Counted from the first letter of the stretch, positions 17,132 to 26,690 are shown. The stretch is 64,000 nucleotides of DNA from Halosimplex litoreum (GCF_016065055.1 NZ_CP065856.1:3161836-3225835), one strand, 5' to 3'. Numbers and translations are program-made. The notes: generated by a model not told the origin, from the letters alone.

Positions 17132-18259
17132 ATGGCACAAGCGACGCGCGAATTCGGGGACTGGCCGCTCAAGCGGCTGATGACCGAGGTCGTCGGCTCG
17201 GGCCACAAGTCCGCCGACGACATGACTCGCGAGCAGGCCCGCGAGGCCTTCCAGCGCATCCTCGCCGGGGAACCCGACCACACCTCCCTCGGTGCGTTCT
17301 GGCTCGCGAACCGCTGGAAGCGCAACGACGCCGAGGAACTCGCGGCGTACGTCGACGTGATGCGCGAGGAGTCGGTCGTCACGGCCGAACCCGACGCCGA
17401 CCCCGTCGACTGCGGTGCCAACTACGACGGCAAGGGCCGCTCGGCCGTCCTCGGAGTGGCCGCCGGCGCCGTCGCCGCCGCCGCGGGCACCCCTATCGTC
17501 GTCCACAGCGGCGACCGCGTCCCGACCCAGAAGCAGGACAGCTACAAGCACGTCCTCGACGAACTGGGCGTCCGGACGGAGATCGAACCGTCCGAGAGCG
17601 CCGACATGGTCGACGAGACCGGCTTCGGCTACTACTACCAGCCGGCGTTCAACCCCGGGATCGACGACCTGTTCGAGCGCCGGGACAACATGGGCGTCCG
17701 CACGTTCGTCAACACCGTCGAGACGCTCGCCAACCCCGCCGACGCCGACGTGCATCTGGGGTCGTTCTACCACCTGCCGTTCGCGGTGAAGATGACGGAC
17801 ACCCTCAAAGCGGCCGAGAGTCAGTCGGTCTCCCGCACGCTGTTCTTCCAGGGCATGGAGGGTTACGACGACGTGCGCCCCGGGACCACTGTCGTCGGAG
17901 AGTGGGGGTCGGTGCGAAGCACCGACGAATCGGCGAGCGGGGAGCGGAGCGACCCGCGAGACAACGAGGGCGACGAGGAACTCGACGACTTCGAGATCAA
18001 GACCGCCGAGTACGGCATGGACTTCGAGAGCGAGGACCTCGGTGTGGAGGACGTGGCCGCCGAGTCCGCCGAGATCACCGAGGCAGTCCTGGCCGGCGAG
18101 CGCGACGACCAGTTCACCGACGCCGTCGCGCTCAACGCGGCGCTGCGGATCTACGCCCGCGAGGACGCCGACTCGATCGACGAGGGGCTGGAGACGGCCC
18201 GCGACGTGCTGGCGAGCGGCGAGGCCGAAGCGGTGCTGGACGACCTGCGGGCGTTCTGA
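17132..18259 (+). CDS. Anthranilate phosphoribosyltransferase-like protein (TrpD2 type)
   Basis: A 375-residue glycosyltransferase family 3 protein. The helical N-terminal domain is followed by a PRPP-binding core ([26 protein letters not shown], then [10 protein letters not shown]). The canonical KxGNR/GDR loop is modified, so anthranilate may not be the acceptor. There is no trp gene cluster nearby, unlike the biosynthetic trpD. About 20 residues near 257-280 (DNA 17901-17967) form a Ser/Arg/Glu-rich insert encoded by a palindrome. The start is supported by a TATA box at leaderless distance. Family assignment is firm, substrate unknown. Confidence 0.8.
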   Translation: MAQATREFGDWPLKRLMTEVVGSGHKSADDMTREQAREAFQRILAGEPDHTSLGAFWLANRWKRNDAEELAAYVDVMREESVVTAEPDADPVDCGANYDGKGRSAVLGVAAGAVAAAAGTPIVVHSGDRVPTQKQDSYKHVLDELGVRTEIEPSESADMVDETGFGYYYQPAFNPGIDDLFERRDNMGVRTFVNTVETLANPADADVHLGSFYHLPFAVKMTDTLKAAESQSVSRTLFFQGMEGYDDVRPGTTVVGEWGSVRSTDESASGERSDPRDNEGDEELDDFEIKTAEYGMDFESEDLGVEDVAAESAEITEAVLAGERDDQFTDAVALNAALRIYAREDADSIDEGLETARDVLASGEAEAVLDDLRAF

Positions 18260-18332
18260 CTCGCTCGGCCGGACCGCCGACGACGCGGGCGGTACCACCA
18301 GCGTTTTCTCCGCGGCGGGCCACCTCTCGGGT

Positions 18333-18881
18333 ATGAGTGACGAACTGACAGCGACGCTCCACACCTCCGAGGGCGACATCGAAGTGCGACTGTTCGAAGA
18401 CAAGGTGCCGAACACCGTCGAGGCGTTCGTCGACCACGCGACCGAGTCCGACTACGAGTCGGCCGAGGTCGGCCCCGGCGAGGGCGCCTGGGAGGACCCC
18501 GAGAGCGGGGAGAAGCGAGTCGACCCGCTGTACGACGACGTGGAGTTCCACCGGGTCATCGAGGACTTCATGCTGCAGGTGGGCGACCCGACCGGGACCG
18601 GCCGCGGCGGCCCGGGCTACACCTTCGACGACGAGTTCCACGAGGACCTCCGTCACGACGAGCCGGGCAAGCTGTCGATGGCCAACCGCGGCCCCGACAC
18701 CAACGGCTCGCAGTTCTTCGTCACGCTGGGCGCCCAGCCCCACCTCGACGACAAACACGCCGTCTTCGGCGAGGTCACCGACGGCATGGACGTGGTCGAA
18801 GCGATCGGCTCGGCCGACACCGACCCGAGTGATCGCCCGATCGACACCGTCGTGCTCGAATCTGTCGAAATTCACCGATAA
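18333..18881 (+). CDS. Cyclophilin-type peptidyl-prolyl isomerase
   Basis: A 182-residue single-domain cytoplasmic cyclophilin that speeds proline isomerisation. The active-site segments are intact: [22 protein letters not shown] near 71-92 and [18 protein letters not shown] near 113-130. There is an acidic insert at about 40-62, a common halophilic adaptation. The ATG at 18333 is 73 nt after the TrpD-like gene and probably has its own promoter. It is followed by an AT-rich intergenic region. Confidence 0.92.
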   Translation: MSDELTATLHTSEGDIEVRLFEDKVPNTVEAFVDHATESDYESAEVGPGEGAWEDPESGEKRVDPLYDDVEFHRVIEDFMLQVGDPTGTGRGGPGYTFDDEFHEDLRHDEPGKLSMANRGPDTNGSQFFVTLGAQPHLDDKHAVFGEVTDGMDVVEAIGSADTDPSDRPIDTVVLESVEIHR

Positions 18882-19101
18882 TACCGACCGTTCATCACGG
18901 CTTTCGCCCCCTACGCTTTTATTCCTTTAAGCCGTTAGTGCGTCTCGGGTATTCACCCGTGGTCCTGTAATTCTCCGTTATAATACCATGGGTTAGAATA
19001 TAATTTAAGATAATTTTTGACCGCCGTGGTGTTGCGATTTTGGAAACAACTTACGGCAAGTTCCACCGCAATTTAAGTATCGTGCTCGGTAATAGGGGCG
19101 T
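18882..19101 (+). promoter_or_regulatory. AT-rich upstream region of the peptide transporter operon
   Basis: These 220 nt are much richer in A and T than their surroundings (notably 18976-19016). TTTAAGTA at 19072-19079 is at leaderless distance from the ATG at 19102. The region further up has several alternative TATA-like motifs and could hold operator sites, but I cannot name a regulator. Confidence 0.5.
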
Positions 19102-21066
19102 ATGCCTCGCGATACTGACGACTCCGACACCAGCCGACGACGATTCCTGAAAGCGACCGGTGCGGCTGCCCTCACCTCCGCGGTAGCGGGCTGTGGAAGC
19201 GACGGTGGCGACACTGCCACGCCCGGCGACGGTGGCGACGGCGGTGACGGCGGTGACGACGGTGGCGACGGCGGCGACGGCGGGATGACCGACTCGGGGA
19301 CCGACAGCGACCCGATAACCGTAGACGGCTATCCCTACGGCGTCGGCGAGACGATGATCGGGGAGGCCCAGCGGGTGATGGAAGAGGCGGGTTACGGCCC
19401 GGACAACCGCTTCGAGCTCGACTGGCTCCAGTACGAGAGCCCGACCTGGGCGGAGATGGCGAGCACGATCGCCAGCCGACTCGAGTCCGCCTACATCGAC
19501 ATGAACCAGAGTTCGGCGGCGTTCTCGCCGCTGCTGGAGACCACCCGCAACGGCAACCACATGGCGTACACGCTCGGGTGGATCGCCGACTACCCCGGGC
19601 CGCAGAACTTCGTCCAGCTGATCGATCCGCCGAACACGACGTACGCCGACAACGCCGCGGCCAACGGTGCGCGACTGTTCTGGTCCGAGGACGCCGAGGC
19701 CGATCCGGAAGTCCGCCAGTACATGGTCGACCAGTTCGACCGCATCGAGGACAACCCACAGGACACCGAGGAGGCCGCCCAGATCCGCGGCGAGGCCGCG
19801 GTCGCGATGGAGGAGGGCATGTGGCAGGAGGCCGCGCTCATCCCCCTCTACCAGGGCGTGACCGAAGGAATGTGGTACGACCACGTCGACTACAACCCGC
19901 CGGGCCCGATGGGCCCGTCCCGCGCGAAGGCGAGCAACTCCGTCGCGGGACTGGAGGGGAAAGACCGCCTCAGCACCATCTCCTCGACGTTCAGCAGCCT
20001 CGACCCGATCGCCTCCGGCAACACGGCCTCCGGTGGCAAGATCATGGACATGTTCGACGCGCTGACGAACTACGCCAACGGGACGACGGAGGTCGAGAAC
20101 CTGTTGGCGACCGAGTACGAGCTCAGCGACGACTTCACCACCTACACGTTCACGCTCAAGGAGGGTGCCACGTTCCACAACGGTGACGAGGTCACCGCCC
20201 AGGACTTCGAGTACGCTATCAAGCGGTTGATGGTGTCGCCGAACTCCACGAACGCCCGGTTCCCGGTCAGCGTCATGGGGATCGAACACGAGACCGAGGA
20301 GGTCACCGTGACCGACGACGAGGGCAACACCGTCACGGACACTGCATCGGGCGAGGCGGAGACGACCACCCGGATCGTCCCCGACTCGATCGCCGTCAAC
20401 GCGGTCGACGACTACACGCTGGAGATCACGACGGAGAACCCGTTCGCGTTCTCGCTGTCCGTGCTGGCCTACTCCGCGTTCTCGGCGGTGCCCGAGGGCA
20501 TCGTCGGCGACGTCGAGGGCTACGAGGGCGAGATGTCCTGGAACGAGTTCTCCCAGAACCCGGTCGGCGCTGGTCCCTTCGAGTTCGTCAACTGGGAGTC
20601 GGGTAACGGCGGGGAGTTCGTCATGGACGCTTACGACGACTACCACGGCGACGGGGCGTCTTTCGACGGCATCGACGCGGCCATCCTCACCGAGACCCAG
20701 GCCCGCTACAACTACTTCCTCAACGAGAACGCCGATATCGGCACCGTTCCCACGGCGCAGTACCAGGCCGACAGCGTGAACATCGAGGAGACCGACGACG
20801 TCGGTCGCGACCTGGGGACCTACGACCTGGAGAACGGGACCTCGGTCAACTACGCCCGCACCCCGGACATCGGGACGTTCTACGTCGGCTTCAACATGGA
20901 GGCGGTGCCCAAGGCCGTCCGGCAGGCGATGGCGTACGTCGTCAACCAGCCGGAGTTCATGCAGAACGTGTTCAAGGGCCGCTTCGAGCCGGCCTATCAC
21001 CTGACGCCGCCGCAGATCTTCCCCGGCGGCATCGAGGCCTACGACGAACACGTCGGGTCGGAGTAA
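19102..21066 (+). CDS. dppA: Peptide-binding lipoprotein of ABC transporter, with circularly permuted domain order
   Basis: A 654-residue SBP family 5 protein. Residues 1-31 hold a Tat signal (SRRRFLK) and lipobox (AGC), followed by a Gly/Asp linker to about 72. Residues 77-270 (EEAGYGPDNRFELDW, then GWIADYPGPQNF, then ALIPLYQGVTEGMWY) match the normal C-terminal part of the family. Residues about 288-654 match the normal N-terminal and central part: LSTISSTFSSLDPIASG, TYTFTLKEGATFHNGDEVTA, NPVGAGPFEFVNW, then AVRQAMAYVVNQ and PAYHLTPPQ. The protein ends where the C-terminal part would normally begin. One uninterrupted frame spans it all. It heads the dppABCDF operon. Confidence 0.88.
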   Translation: MPRDTDDSDTSRRRFLKATGAAALTSAVAGCGSDGGDTATPGDGGDGGDGGDDGGDGGDGGMTDSGTDSDPITVDGYPYGVGETMIGEAQRVMEEAGYGPDNRFELDWLQYESPTWAEMASTIASRLESAYIDMNQSSAAFSPLLETTRNGNHMAYTLGWIADYPGPQNFVQLIDPPNTTYADNAAANGARLFWSEDAEADPEVRQYMVDQFDRIEDNPQDTEEAAQIRGEAAVAMEEGMWQEAALIPLYQGVTEGMWYDHVDYNPPGPMGPSRAKASNSVAGLEGKDRLSTISSTFSSLDPIASGNTASGGKIMDMFDALTNYANGTTEVENLLATEYELSDDFTTYTFTLKEGATFHNGDEVTAQDFEYAIKRLMVSPNSTNARFPVSVMGIEHETEEVTVTDDEGNTVTDTASGEAETTTRIVPDSIAVNAVDDYTLEITTENPFAFSLSVLAYSAFSAVPEGIVGDVEGYEGEMSWNEFSQNPVGAGPFEFVNWESGNGGEFVMDAYDDYHGDGASFDGIDAAILTETQARYNYFLNENADIGTVPTAQYQADSVNIEETDDVGRDLGTYDLENGTSVNYARTPDIGTFYVGFNMEAVPKAVRQAMAYVVNQPEFMQNVFKGRFEPAYHLTPPQIFPGGIEAYDEHVGSE

Positions 21067-21177
21067 TCGGACGGGCCGACCGGTGGTCCCCTCCGACGAC
21101 GCGTTCGCGCCGACGACGAATGTATTGCTCTGCGGTCCCCACACAGAGACAACTTCACGCATAACGGAGACGACGCC

Positions 21178-22248
21178 ATGAACAAACTCCTGTATATCGC
21201 GAAACGGCTCGTCCTCGGGGTACCGGTCGTGCTGTTCGGCCTCACGATGACGTTCGTCATCATCTACCTGTCGCCGTTCGACCCGACGACGGCGATCCTC
21301 GGCCGCGACGCCGATCCCCAGACCGCCCGCCAGCTGGCCGTGGCGCTCGGCCTTCGATACCCGAACGGCCAGCCCATACCCCTGTGGATCCAGTACTGGA
21401 ACTTCCTGACCGACACGATCACGTTCAACTTCGGCCAGTCGTGGGTCGTCACCCGCGGCCAGTCGGCCGCCCAGCTCGTCTGGGAGCGCATGCCCGCGAC
21501 GATCTGGCTGGGCCTCTGGTCGGTCGTCATCGCGCTGGCGCTGGGCATCCCGCTCGGGCTCTACGCCGGTCTCCGGGCCAACACCTGGGGCGACTACACC
21601 GCTTCGTTCGGCGGGATCGTCTGGCGCGCCATGCCGAACTTCTGGCTGGCCGTGATGCTCGCCGGCGTCCTCTCGGCCGGCGGCGTGCTGTCGTTCTACC
21701 GGGGCTTTCTGATACCGACGGACGTGATCGGGACCCCAGCGGCGCTCGGCAACCTGTTCGGCAGTTACTCGCTGGGTCCGATCGGGATACCGGTCCCCGA
21801 CCCGTACAACTGGGCGGTCGCGTTCAAGTGGATCCTGCCGGCCGCGCTCGTGCTCGGCTCCTCCTCGATGGGCAACGAGGTCCGCATCGGCCGGACCGCC
21901 GTCCTGGAGAGCATCAACGCCCCCTACATCGACACGGCCAAGGCGAAGGGACTCTCCGAGCGGGTGATCATCGGGAAACACGTCGCCCGCAACGCGATGA
22001 TCCCGCTGCTCCCAGTCATCATGGGCGAGTTTTACCTGCTGATCGGGGGCTCGGTCCTCGTGGAACTCATCTTCGGGATCCGCGGGCTGGGGAACCTGTT
22101 CCTCTCGGCCGTCCTCGCGTCGGACGTCCCGATCATCGGCGCGCTCACATACGTGTTCATCCTGATACTCGTGTTCTTCAATATCGCACAAGACGTGGCG
22201 TACACCCTGATCGACCCGCGGATCGGACTGGAGGGTCAGGAGGACTGA
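21178..22248 (+). CDS. dppB: Peptide ABC transporter permease, DppB type
   Basis: A 356-residue inner permease subunit. The first span (LVLGVPVVLFGLTMTFVIIYL) is followed by the periplasmic loop typical of DppB/OppB. Five more spans follow, and the cytoplasmic EAA-type loop GRTAVLESINAPYIDTAKAKGLSE contacts the ATPases. The sequence RNAMIPLLPVIMGEFYLLIGGSVLVE is characteristic of the family. It starts 111 nt after the binding protein and ends 3 nt before dppC, so the genes are one transcription unit. Confidence 0.93.
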   Translation: MNKLLYIAKRLVLGVPVVLFGLTMTFVIIYLSPFDPTTAILGRDADPQTARQLAVALGLRYPNGQPIPLWIQYWNFLTDTITFNFGQSWVVTRGQSAAQLVWERMPATIWLGLWSVVIALALGIPLGLYAGLRANTWGDYTASFGGIVWRAMPNFWLAVMLAGVLSAGGVLSFYRGFLIPTDVIGTPAALGNLFGSYSLGPIGIPVPDPYNWAVAFKWILPAALVLGSSSMGNEVRIGRTAVLESINAPYIDTAKAKGLSERVIIGKHVARNAMIPLLPVIMGEFYLLIGGSVLVELIFGIRGLGNLFLSAVLASDVPIIGALTYVFILILVFFNIAQDVAYTLIDPRIGLEGQED

Positions 22249-22251
22249 AAG

Positions 22252-23799
22252 ATGTGTGCAACTGTCACGGACACGGGTCGCGACCGGGACCGCCGTGAAG
22301 AGTCGACGCTGCGCGAACGGCTGTTGGCGAACCCCGAACCCGCGTTGCGGTGGGGCACGGTCGCGTTCGTGCTCGTCGCGGTCGAGTTCGGCGCGCTCGC
22401 AGGCGGGCTCTTGCTGTTGCTCGACGCGACGGTCATCGGGGTCACCGCGCTGATCGAGGTGATCCTCGGTGCCGTCTCACAGAGCGCCGGCGAAGCGGTG
22501 TACGCCGCCCAGCAGTCGGCCAGCGGCTTCCTCGACGGGCTCCGGGCGGCCGCCGGGAACGTTCCGACGCTCCTCTCGCGGGAGACGATCCCCAACCAGG
22601 GGTACCAGACGGGGCCGTCGGGCCCCTGGGAGGGCACGTTCCTCGGGCTGCAGCCGGCGGTGGCGTGGGCGATCCGACTCGTCCTCGTCTACCTGTACGC
22701 GGCGATCGTGTGCTACTGGGCCTACCGCGGCTGGCTCGTCTTCCGCGACCACTACCGTCAGGTCGACTGGACGCCTCGTGACGACGTCGTCGACCGCCTG
22801 CGCGACCACCGCTGGGGGCAGTTCGGCATCGTCGTCGTGCTCGTGTTCGTGACGATGGCGGTGTTCTCCCCGGCGCTCGGGCCGACCACGGTTGAGCAGA
22901 ACATCCAGTCGCCCTACAGCTACGAACTACAGTACTTCGACGCCGAGAGCGGGAGCGTCGAGACGGTCTACGCGGGCGACGCGAACTTCAACTCCAAGTC
23001 GAAGGGGCAGGGTGACCAGAACGTCGGGCCGATGACCTACGACGACTACGGCCGGTTCCACCCGTTCGGGACGTTGACGAACGGCCGCGACCTGTTCACC
23101 TTCGCGGTGGCCGGCGCCCGGGTCTCGATGATGGTCGGGGCGCTGTCGATCGTGCTCGCGTCGCTACTCGCGATCGCCGCGTCGATGATGTCGGCGTACT
23201 ACAAGGGACTGGTCGACCTGGTGACCATCCTCGTCGCCGACGGGATCACCTCCATACCGGGGCTGCTCCTGTTGTTGATGGTCGGGATGGCCTTCCAGGG
23301 ACACTGGCTGGTGAACGTGCTCAACGGCGGGTTCCTCTACGCGTTGACCTTCGGGATCATCCTCTTCCCGAGCCTGTGGCGGTCGGTGCGGGGCCCCGCG
23401 CTCCAGGTCTCCGAGGAGGAGTGGATCGACGCCGCCAAGAGCTTCGGTCAGCGGCCGCGGACGACCATGCGCAAGCACATGCTCCCGTACGTAGTGCCGT
23501 ACCTGCTCGTCTACGGGTCGATGACCGTCGGCGGCGTCATCATCTCGATGGCGGCGCTGTCGTTCATCGGCAGCGGGCTCGGGATCAACCCACCGACGCC
23601 CGCCTGGGGGCGCGCCATCGACATGGGACGGAACTACGTCTCGACGCAGTCGTGGCACATCGCCTTCATCCCGGGGATGTTCATCGTCGTGCTCGTCACC
23701 GGGCTCAACGCCTTCGGTGACGGTATTCGCGACGCCATCGACCCCGAGAGCGAGGGCGGCGGTGAAGAGGAAGCGGCCGCAGGGGGTGCCGCCGGATGA
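22252..23799 (+). CDS. dppC: Peptide ABC transporter permease, DppC type, with long N-terminal half
   Basis: A 515-residue protein, clearly longer than the roughly 300 residues usual for DppC. The C-terminal half (about 280-500) is the standard permease, with EAA loop EEEWIDAAKSFGQRPRTTM and LSFIGSGLGINPPTPAWGRAI. The N-terminal 190 residues add about three extra membrane spans (residues 35-65, 140-160, 195-215) and a roughly 75-residue external loop. Extended DppC proteins are common in haloarchaea. Its stop overlaps the dppD start as ATGA. Confidence 0.9.
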   Translation: MCATVTDTGRDRDRREESTLRERLLANPEPALRWGTVAFVLVAVEFGALAGGLLLLLDATVIGVTALIEVILGAVSQSAGEAVYAAQQSASGFLDGLRAAAGNVPTLLSRETIPNQGYQTGPSGPWEGTFLGLQPAVAWAIRLVLVYLYAAIVCYWAYRGWLVFRDHYRQVDWTPRDDVVDRLRDHRWGQFGIVVVLVFVTMAVFSPALGPTTVEQNIQSPYSYELQYFDAESGSVETVYAGDANFNSKSKGQGDQNVGPMTYDDYGRFHPFGTLTNGRDLFTFAVAGARVSMMVGALSIVLASLLAIAASMMSAYYKGLVDLVTILVADGITSIPGLLLLLMVGMAFQGHWLVNVLNGGFLYALTFGIILFPSLWRSVRGPALQVSEEEWIDAAKSFGQRPRTTMRKHMLPYVVPYLLVYGSMTVGGVIISMAALSFIGSGLGINPPTPAWGRAIDMGRNYVSTQSWHIAFIPGMFIVVLVTGLNAFGDGIRDAIDPESEGGGEEEAAAGGAAG

Positions 23800-24971
23800 G
23801 CGCCCCACCTTCGGGCGACGGCGCCGAGGACGTGCCGACGGGTCGACGGACCGACGAGGAGCCCGTCCTCTCGGTGCGGAACCTCCAGACGGTGTTCCGG
23901 ACCGACCGCGAGACTATCCGCGCGGTCGACGGTATCGACCTCGAACTCTACGAGGGCGAAACCGTCGGCCTCGTCGGCGAGTCCGGGTCGGGCAAGTCAG
24001 TCACCGCCCGGTCGATCATGGGGCTCGTCGAAGAGCCCGGCGAGGTCCTCCCCGGGTCGTCGATCCGGTTCGATGGCGAGGAGATCACCGGCTACGACAC
24101 GGCGCAGTACCAGGAACTCCGGGGCAGCGGCATCGGGATGATCTTCCAGGACCCGCTGTCGTCGCTGAACCCTGTGTTCACCGTCGGCAACCAGATCCGC
24201 GAGGCGCTGAAGGTCAACCAGGGGATCACCGGCGAGGCGGCCCGCGAGGAGGCGATCGACCTGCTCGAAGCGGTCCAGATCCCCGACGCGGCTCGGCGGC
24301 TGGGGGAGTACCCCCACGAGTTCTCCGGCGGGATGCGCCAGCGGGCGGTCATCGCGATGATGCTCGCCTGCGACCCCGAGGTGTTGATCTGCGACGAGCC
24401 GACGACCGCGCTGGACGTGACCATCCAGGCGCAGATCCTCGAACTGCTCTCGGACCTGCAGGACGAGCGGGGCCTGTCGATCCTCTTTATTACCCACGAC
24501 ATGGGTGTCATCGCCGACATCACCGACCGCGTGAACGTGATGTACGCCGGCGAGATCGTCGAGAAGGCGCCGACCGAGGAGCTGTTCGCCGACCCCCGCC
24601 ACCCCTATACGGAGGGGCTGCTCGAAGCGATCCCCGGCCAGCACGCCGGCGAGGAGCGCCTGCGGACCATCGAGGGCGAAGTGCCGACGCCGAACGAGGC
24701 GGCGACGTACTGTCGGTTCGCCCCGCGGTGTCCGAAGGCCTTCGAGGAGTGCGAGGCGGTCCACCCCGAACTCGTCGACGTCGACGACGGCCCGGCCGAC
24801 CACACCGCGGCCTGTCTGCTCTACCCGGAGGAGATGACGACCGGCGAGGCCGTCGCCCACCACGAGCGTCTGGGCGAGGCGCGCGACGGCGACGGGACGA
24901 CGGGCTCGGCCGGAGGGGACGCGCCCGATTCTGGCGGAGACGTGGCGGCCGACGGGGGTGACGCCCGGTGA
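23796..24971 (+). CDS. dppD: Peptide ABC transporter ATPase, DppD type, with four-Cys motif
   Basis: A 391-residue ATPase. Walker A is GESGSGKS, signature FSGGMRQRAVIAMML, Walker B VLICDEPTTALD, and H-loop ITHDMG. The C-terminal oligopeptide-transport extension carries cysteines 306, 312, 319 and 340 (YCRFAPRCPK...EEC...HTAAC). This spacing is known from OppD-type ATPases and has been shown to hold an iron-sulphur cluster in at least one relative. The last 45 residues are a disordered acidic tail. It overlaps dppC by ATGA and dppF by GTGA. Confidence 0.92.
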   Translation: MSAPPSGDGAEDVPTGRRTDEEPVLSVRNLQTVFRTDRETIRAVDGIDLELYEGETVGLVGESGSGKSVTARSIMGLVEEPGEVLPGSSIRFDGEEITGYDTAQYQELRGSGIGMIFQDPLSSLNPVFTVGNQIREALKVNQGITGEAAREEAIDLLEAVQIPDAARRLGEYPHEFSGGMRQRAVIAMMLACDPEVLICDEPTTALDVTIQAQILELLSDLQDERGLSILFITHDMGVIADITDRVNVMYAGEIVEKAPTEELFADPRHPYTEGLLEAIPGQHAGEERLRTIEGEVPTPNEAATYCRFAPRCPKAFEECEAVHPELVDVDDGPADHTAACLLYPEEMTTGEAVAHHERLGEARDGDGTTGSAGGDAPDSGGDVAADGGDAR

Positions 24972-26308
24972 GCGAGATGACCCAGCCCCGCGGTCGAACA
25001 GACGCCGCCGCGGTCGGCGAGACGCTCGTCGAGGTCGACGGGCTGAAGAAGTACTACGGCGGCGGCGGCCTCCTCGCGGACCCACCGGTCAAGGCCGTCG
25101 ACGGCGTGAGCTTCCAGATCCAGCGCGGCGAGACGCTCGGGCTGGTCGGCGAGTCCGGCTGCGGGAAGACGACGCTCGGCCGCACGCTCGTCCAACTGGA
25201 GACGGCCACCGAGGGCACCGTCGAGTTCGACGGCACCGACGTGACCGAGCTCTCGGGCCAGCGACTCAAACAGTGGCGCCGCAACGCCCAGATCGTCTTC
25301 CAGGACCCCGAATCGAGCCTCAACGACCGGATGACGATCGGCGAGATCGTCCGCGAACCGCTGGACGTTCACGAGGAGGGGACGCCCCGCGAGCGCCAGG
25401 AGAAAGTGAAGGACCTGCTGGCGCAGGTCGGGCTCCAGCCCGAGCACTACTACCGCTACCCCCACCAGTTCTCCGGCGGCCAGCGCCAGCGGATCGGGAT
25501 CGCCCGCGCGCTGGCGCTCGAACCGGAGTTCGTCGTCCTCGACGAGCCCGTCTCCGCGCTGGACACCTCCGTCCAGGCGAAGATCCTCAACCTGCTGGAG
25601 GACCTGCAGGACGAGTTCGACCTGACCTACCTCTTTATCGCCCACGACCTCTCGGCGGTGCGGCACATCTGCGACCGCGTCGCGGTGATGTACCTCGGGA
25701 AGATCATGGAGATGGGCGACACCGAGGAGCTGTACACCGACCCGGCCAACCCCTACACCCACTCGCTGTTGTCGGCGATCCCCGAACCCGACCCGACGGT
25801 CGAGAAAGACCGGATCACGCTGCCGGGGACGCCGCCGAGCCCGCGGGACCCGCCGACGGGGTGTCAGTTTACCACCCGCTGTCCGGCGAAGATCCACCCG
25901 CCGGAGTACGACCACCTCGACGCGGAGACGTGGAACGCCATCGAGCGGTTCCGCGAGGTGATCCGCGAGCGCACCCGGATCGACCTGTCGATCCGCGACC
26001 GGGTCCGCCGGAGCGTCGGCGCCTTCCACCGGTTCGACGACATCGACGAGACCGTCACCGACATGTTCGACGACGGCACGCCCGACGACGTCCGGAGCCA
26101 CGTCGAACGGGCCGCCGAGTACGTCAAGGCGGGCCAGCCGGACCGGGCCCGCGAGTACATGGGCGAGCAGTTCGACGGCGTCTGCGACACCGAACGGCCG
26201 GAGCTGTACCCGGTCGGCGAGACCGACCGACTGAGTTACTGTCACCGCCACGCCGAGGAGTACGAGAGCGTCGAGTCGGTGCTCGGCCGCGGGTCGGATG
26301 GCGAGTAA
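24968..26308 (+). CDS. dppF: Peptide ABC transporter ATPase, DppF type, with insertion in the Cys motif
   Basis: A 446-residue ATPase, about 100 longer than typical DppF. It begins with GTG overlapping the dppD stop. Walker A is GESGCGKTTLG, signature FSGGQRQRIGIARAL, Walker B FVVLDEPVSALD, H-loop IAHDLS. The C-terminal motif starts normally with Cys299 and Cys305 (GCQFTTRCP). The expected third and fourth cysteines appear only at 406 and 425 (VCDTERPELYPVG...LSYCH). In between lies a largely helical charged insert (about residues 310-400). It pairs with DppD to drive peptide uptake. Confidence 0.92.
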   Translation: MSEMTQPRGRTDAAAVGETLVEVDGLKKYYGGGGLLADPPVKAVDGVSFQIQRGETLGLVGESGCGKTTLGRTLVQLETATEGTVEFDGTDVTELSGQRLKQWRRNAQIVFQDPESSLNDRMTIGEIVREPLDVHEEGTPRERQEKVKDLLAQVGLQPEHYYRYPHQFSGGQRQRIGIARALALEPEFVVLDEPVSALDTSVQAKILNLLEDLQDEFDLTYLFIAHDLSAVRHICDRVAVMYLGKIMEMGDTEELYTDPANPYTHSLLSAIPEPDPTVEKDRITLPGTPPSPRDPPTGCQFTTRCPAKIHPPEYDHLDAETWNAIERFREVIRERTRIDLSIRDRVRRSVGAFHRFDDIDETVTDMFDDGTPDDVRSHVERAAEYVKAGQPDRAREYMGEQFDGVCDTERPELYPVGETDRLSYCHRHAEEYESVESVLGRGSDGE

Positions 26309-26690
26309 GCGACTCCTGCTCGCGGAGTTCGTCGTCTGGGTGGTCGCCGTCGGCGGAGCCGTCTCCGCGGGTGCGCTCGTCGTCGGCTACGTCGTCGGGG
26401 GGACGCTCGTCGCGGCGAAGTACGCCGTCTTCCTCGTCGGCGTGGCCCTGTTCGGCGTCGGGAGCCTCGGCATTCAGCCGGCCCCCTCCTACAAGGAGCA
26501 AAAGCGAGTGACGCTGGAGTCGGATCGCCAGACCCGCTTCGAGGCACGCCTGCAACGGGTCCCGCCCCTGCGGAACGAACGGATCCCCTTCGACCAGCGG
26601 ATCGACCGCAACGCGAAGATCTTCGCCGCCAGCCTGGTCGTCCTCGGCGTCTCGCTCGTCATGGAGTTCGGTCTCGGCATCCGGCCGTGA
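26298..26690 (+). CDS. Small membrane protein overlapping dppF
   Basis: A 130-residue protein with two N-terminal spans (about 8-32 and 36-58), a basic cytoplasmic middle (KEQKRVTLESDRQTRFEARL) and a third span at 108-125. It overlaps the end of dppF by 11 nt, so it is likely co-translated with the transporter operon. Any role in peptide uptake is inference from position only. No motif of known function is seen. Confidence 0.65.
   Translation: MASKRLLLAEFVVWVVAVGGAVSAGALVVGYVVGGTLVAAKYAVFLVGVALFGVGSLGIQPAPSYKEQKRVTLESDRQTRFEARLQRVPPLRNERIPFDQRIDRNAKIFAASLVVLGVSLVMEFGLGIRP

Noticed and set aside
19051-22191. A 1046-codon open frame on the minus strand under the peptide transporter genes
   Set aside because: It is antisense to the binding protein and permease, which have clear family motifs. 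Long antisense frames are common in very GC-rich DNA.
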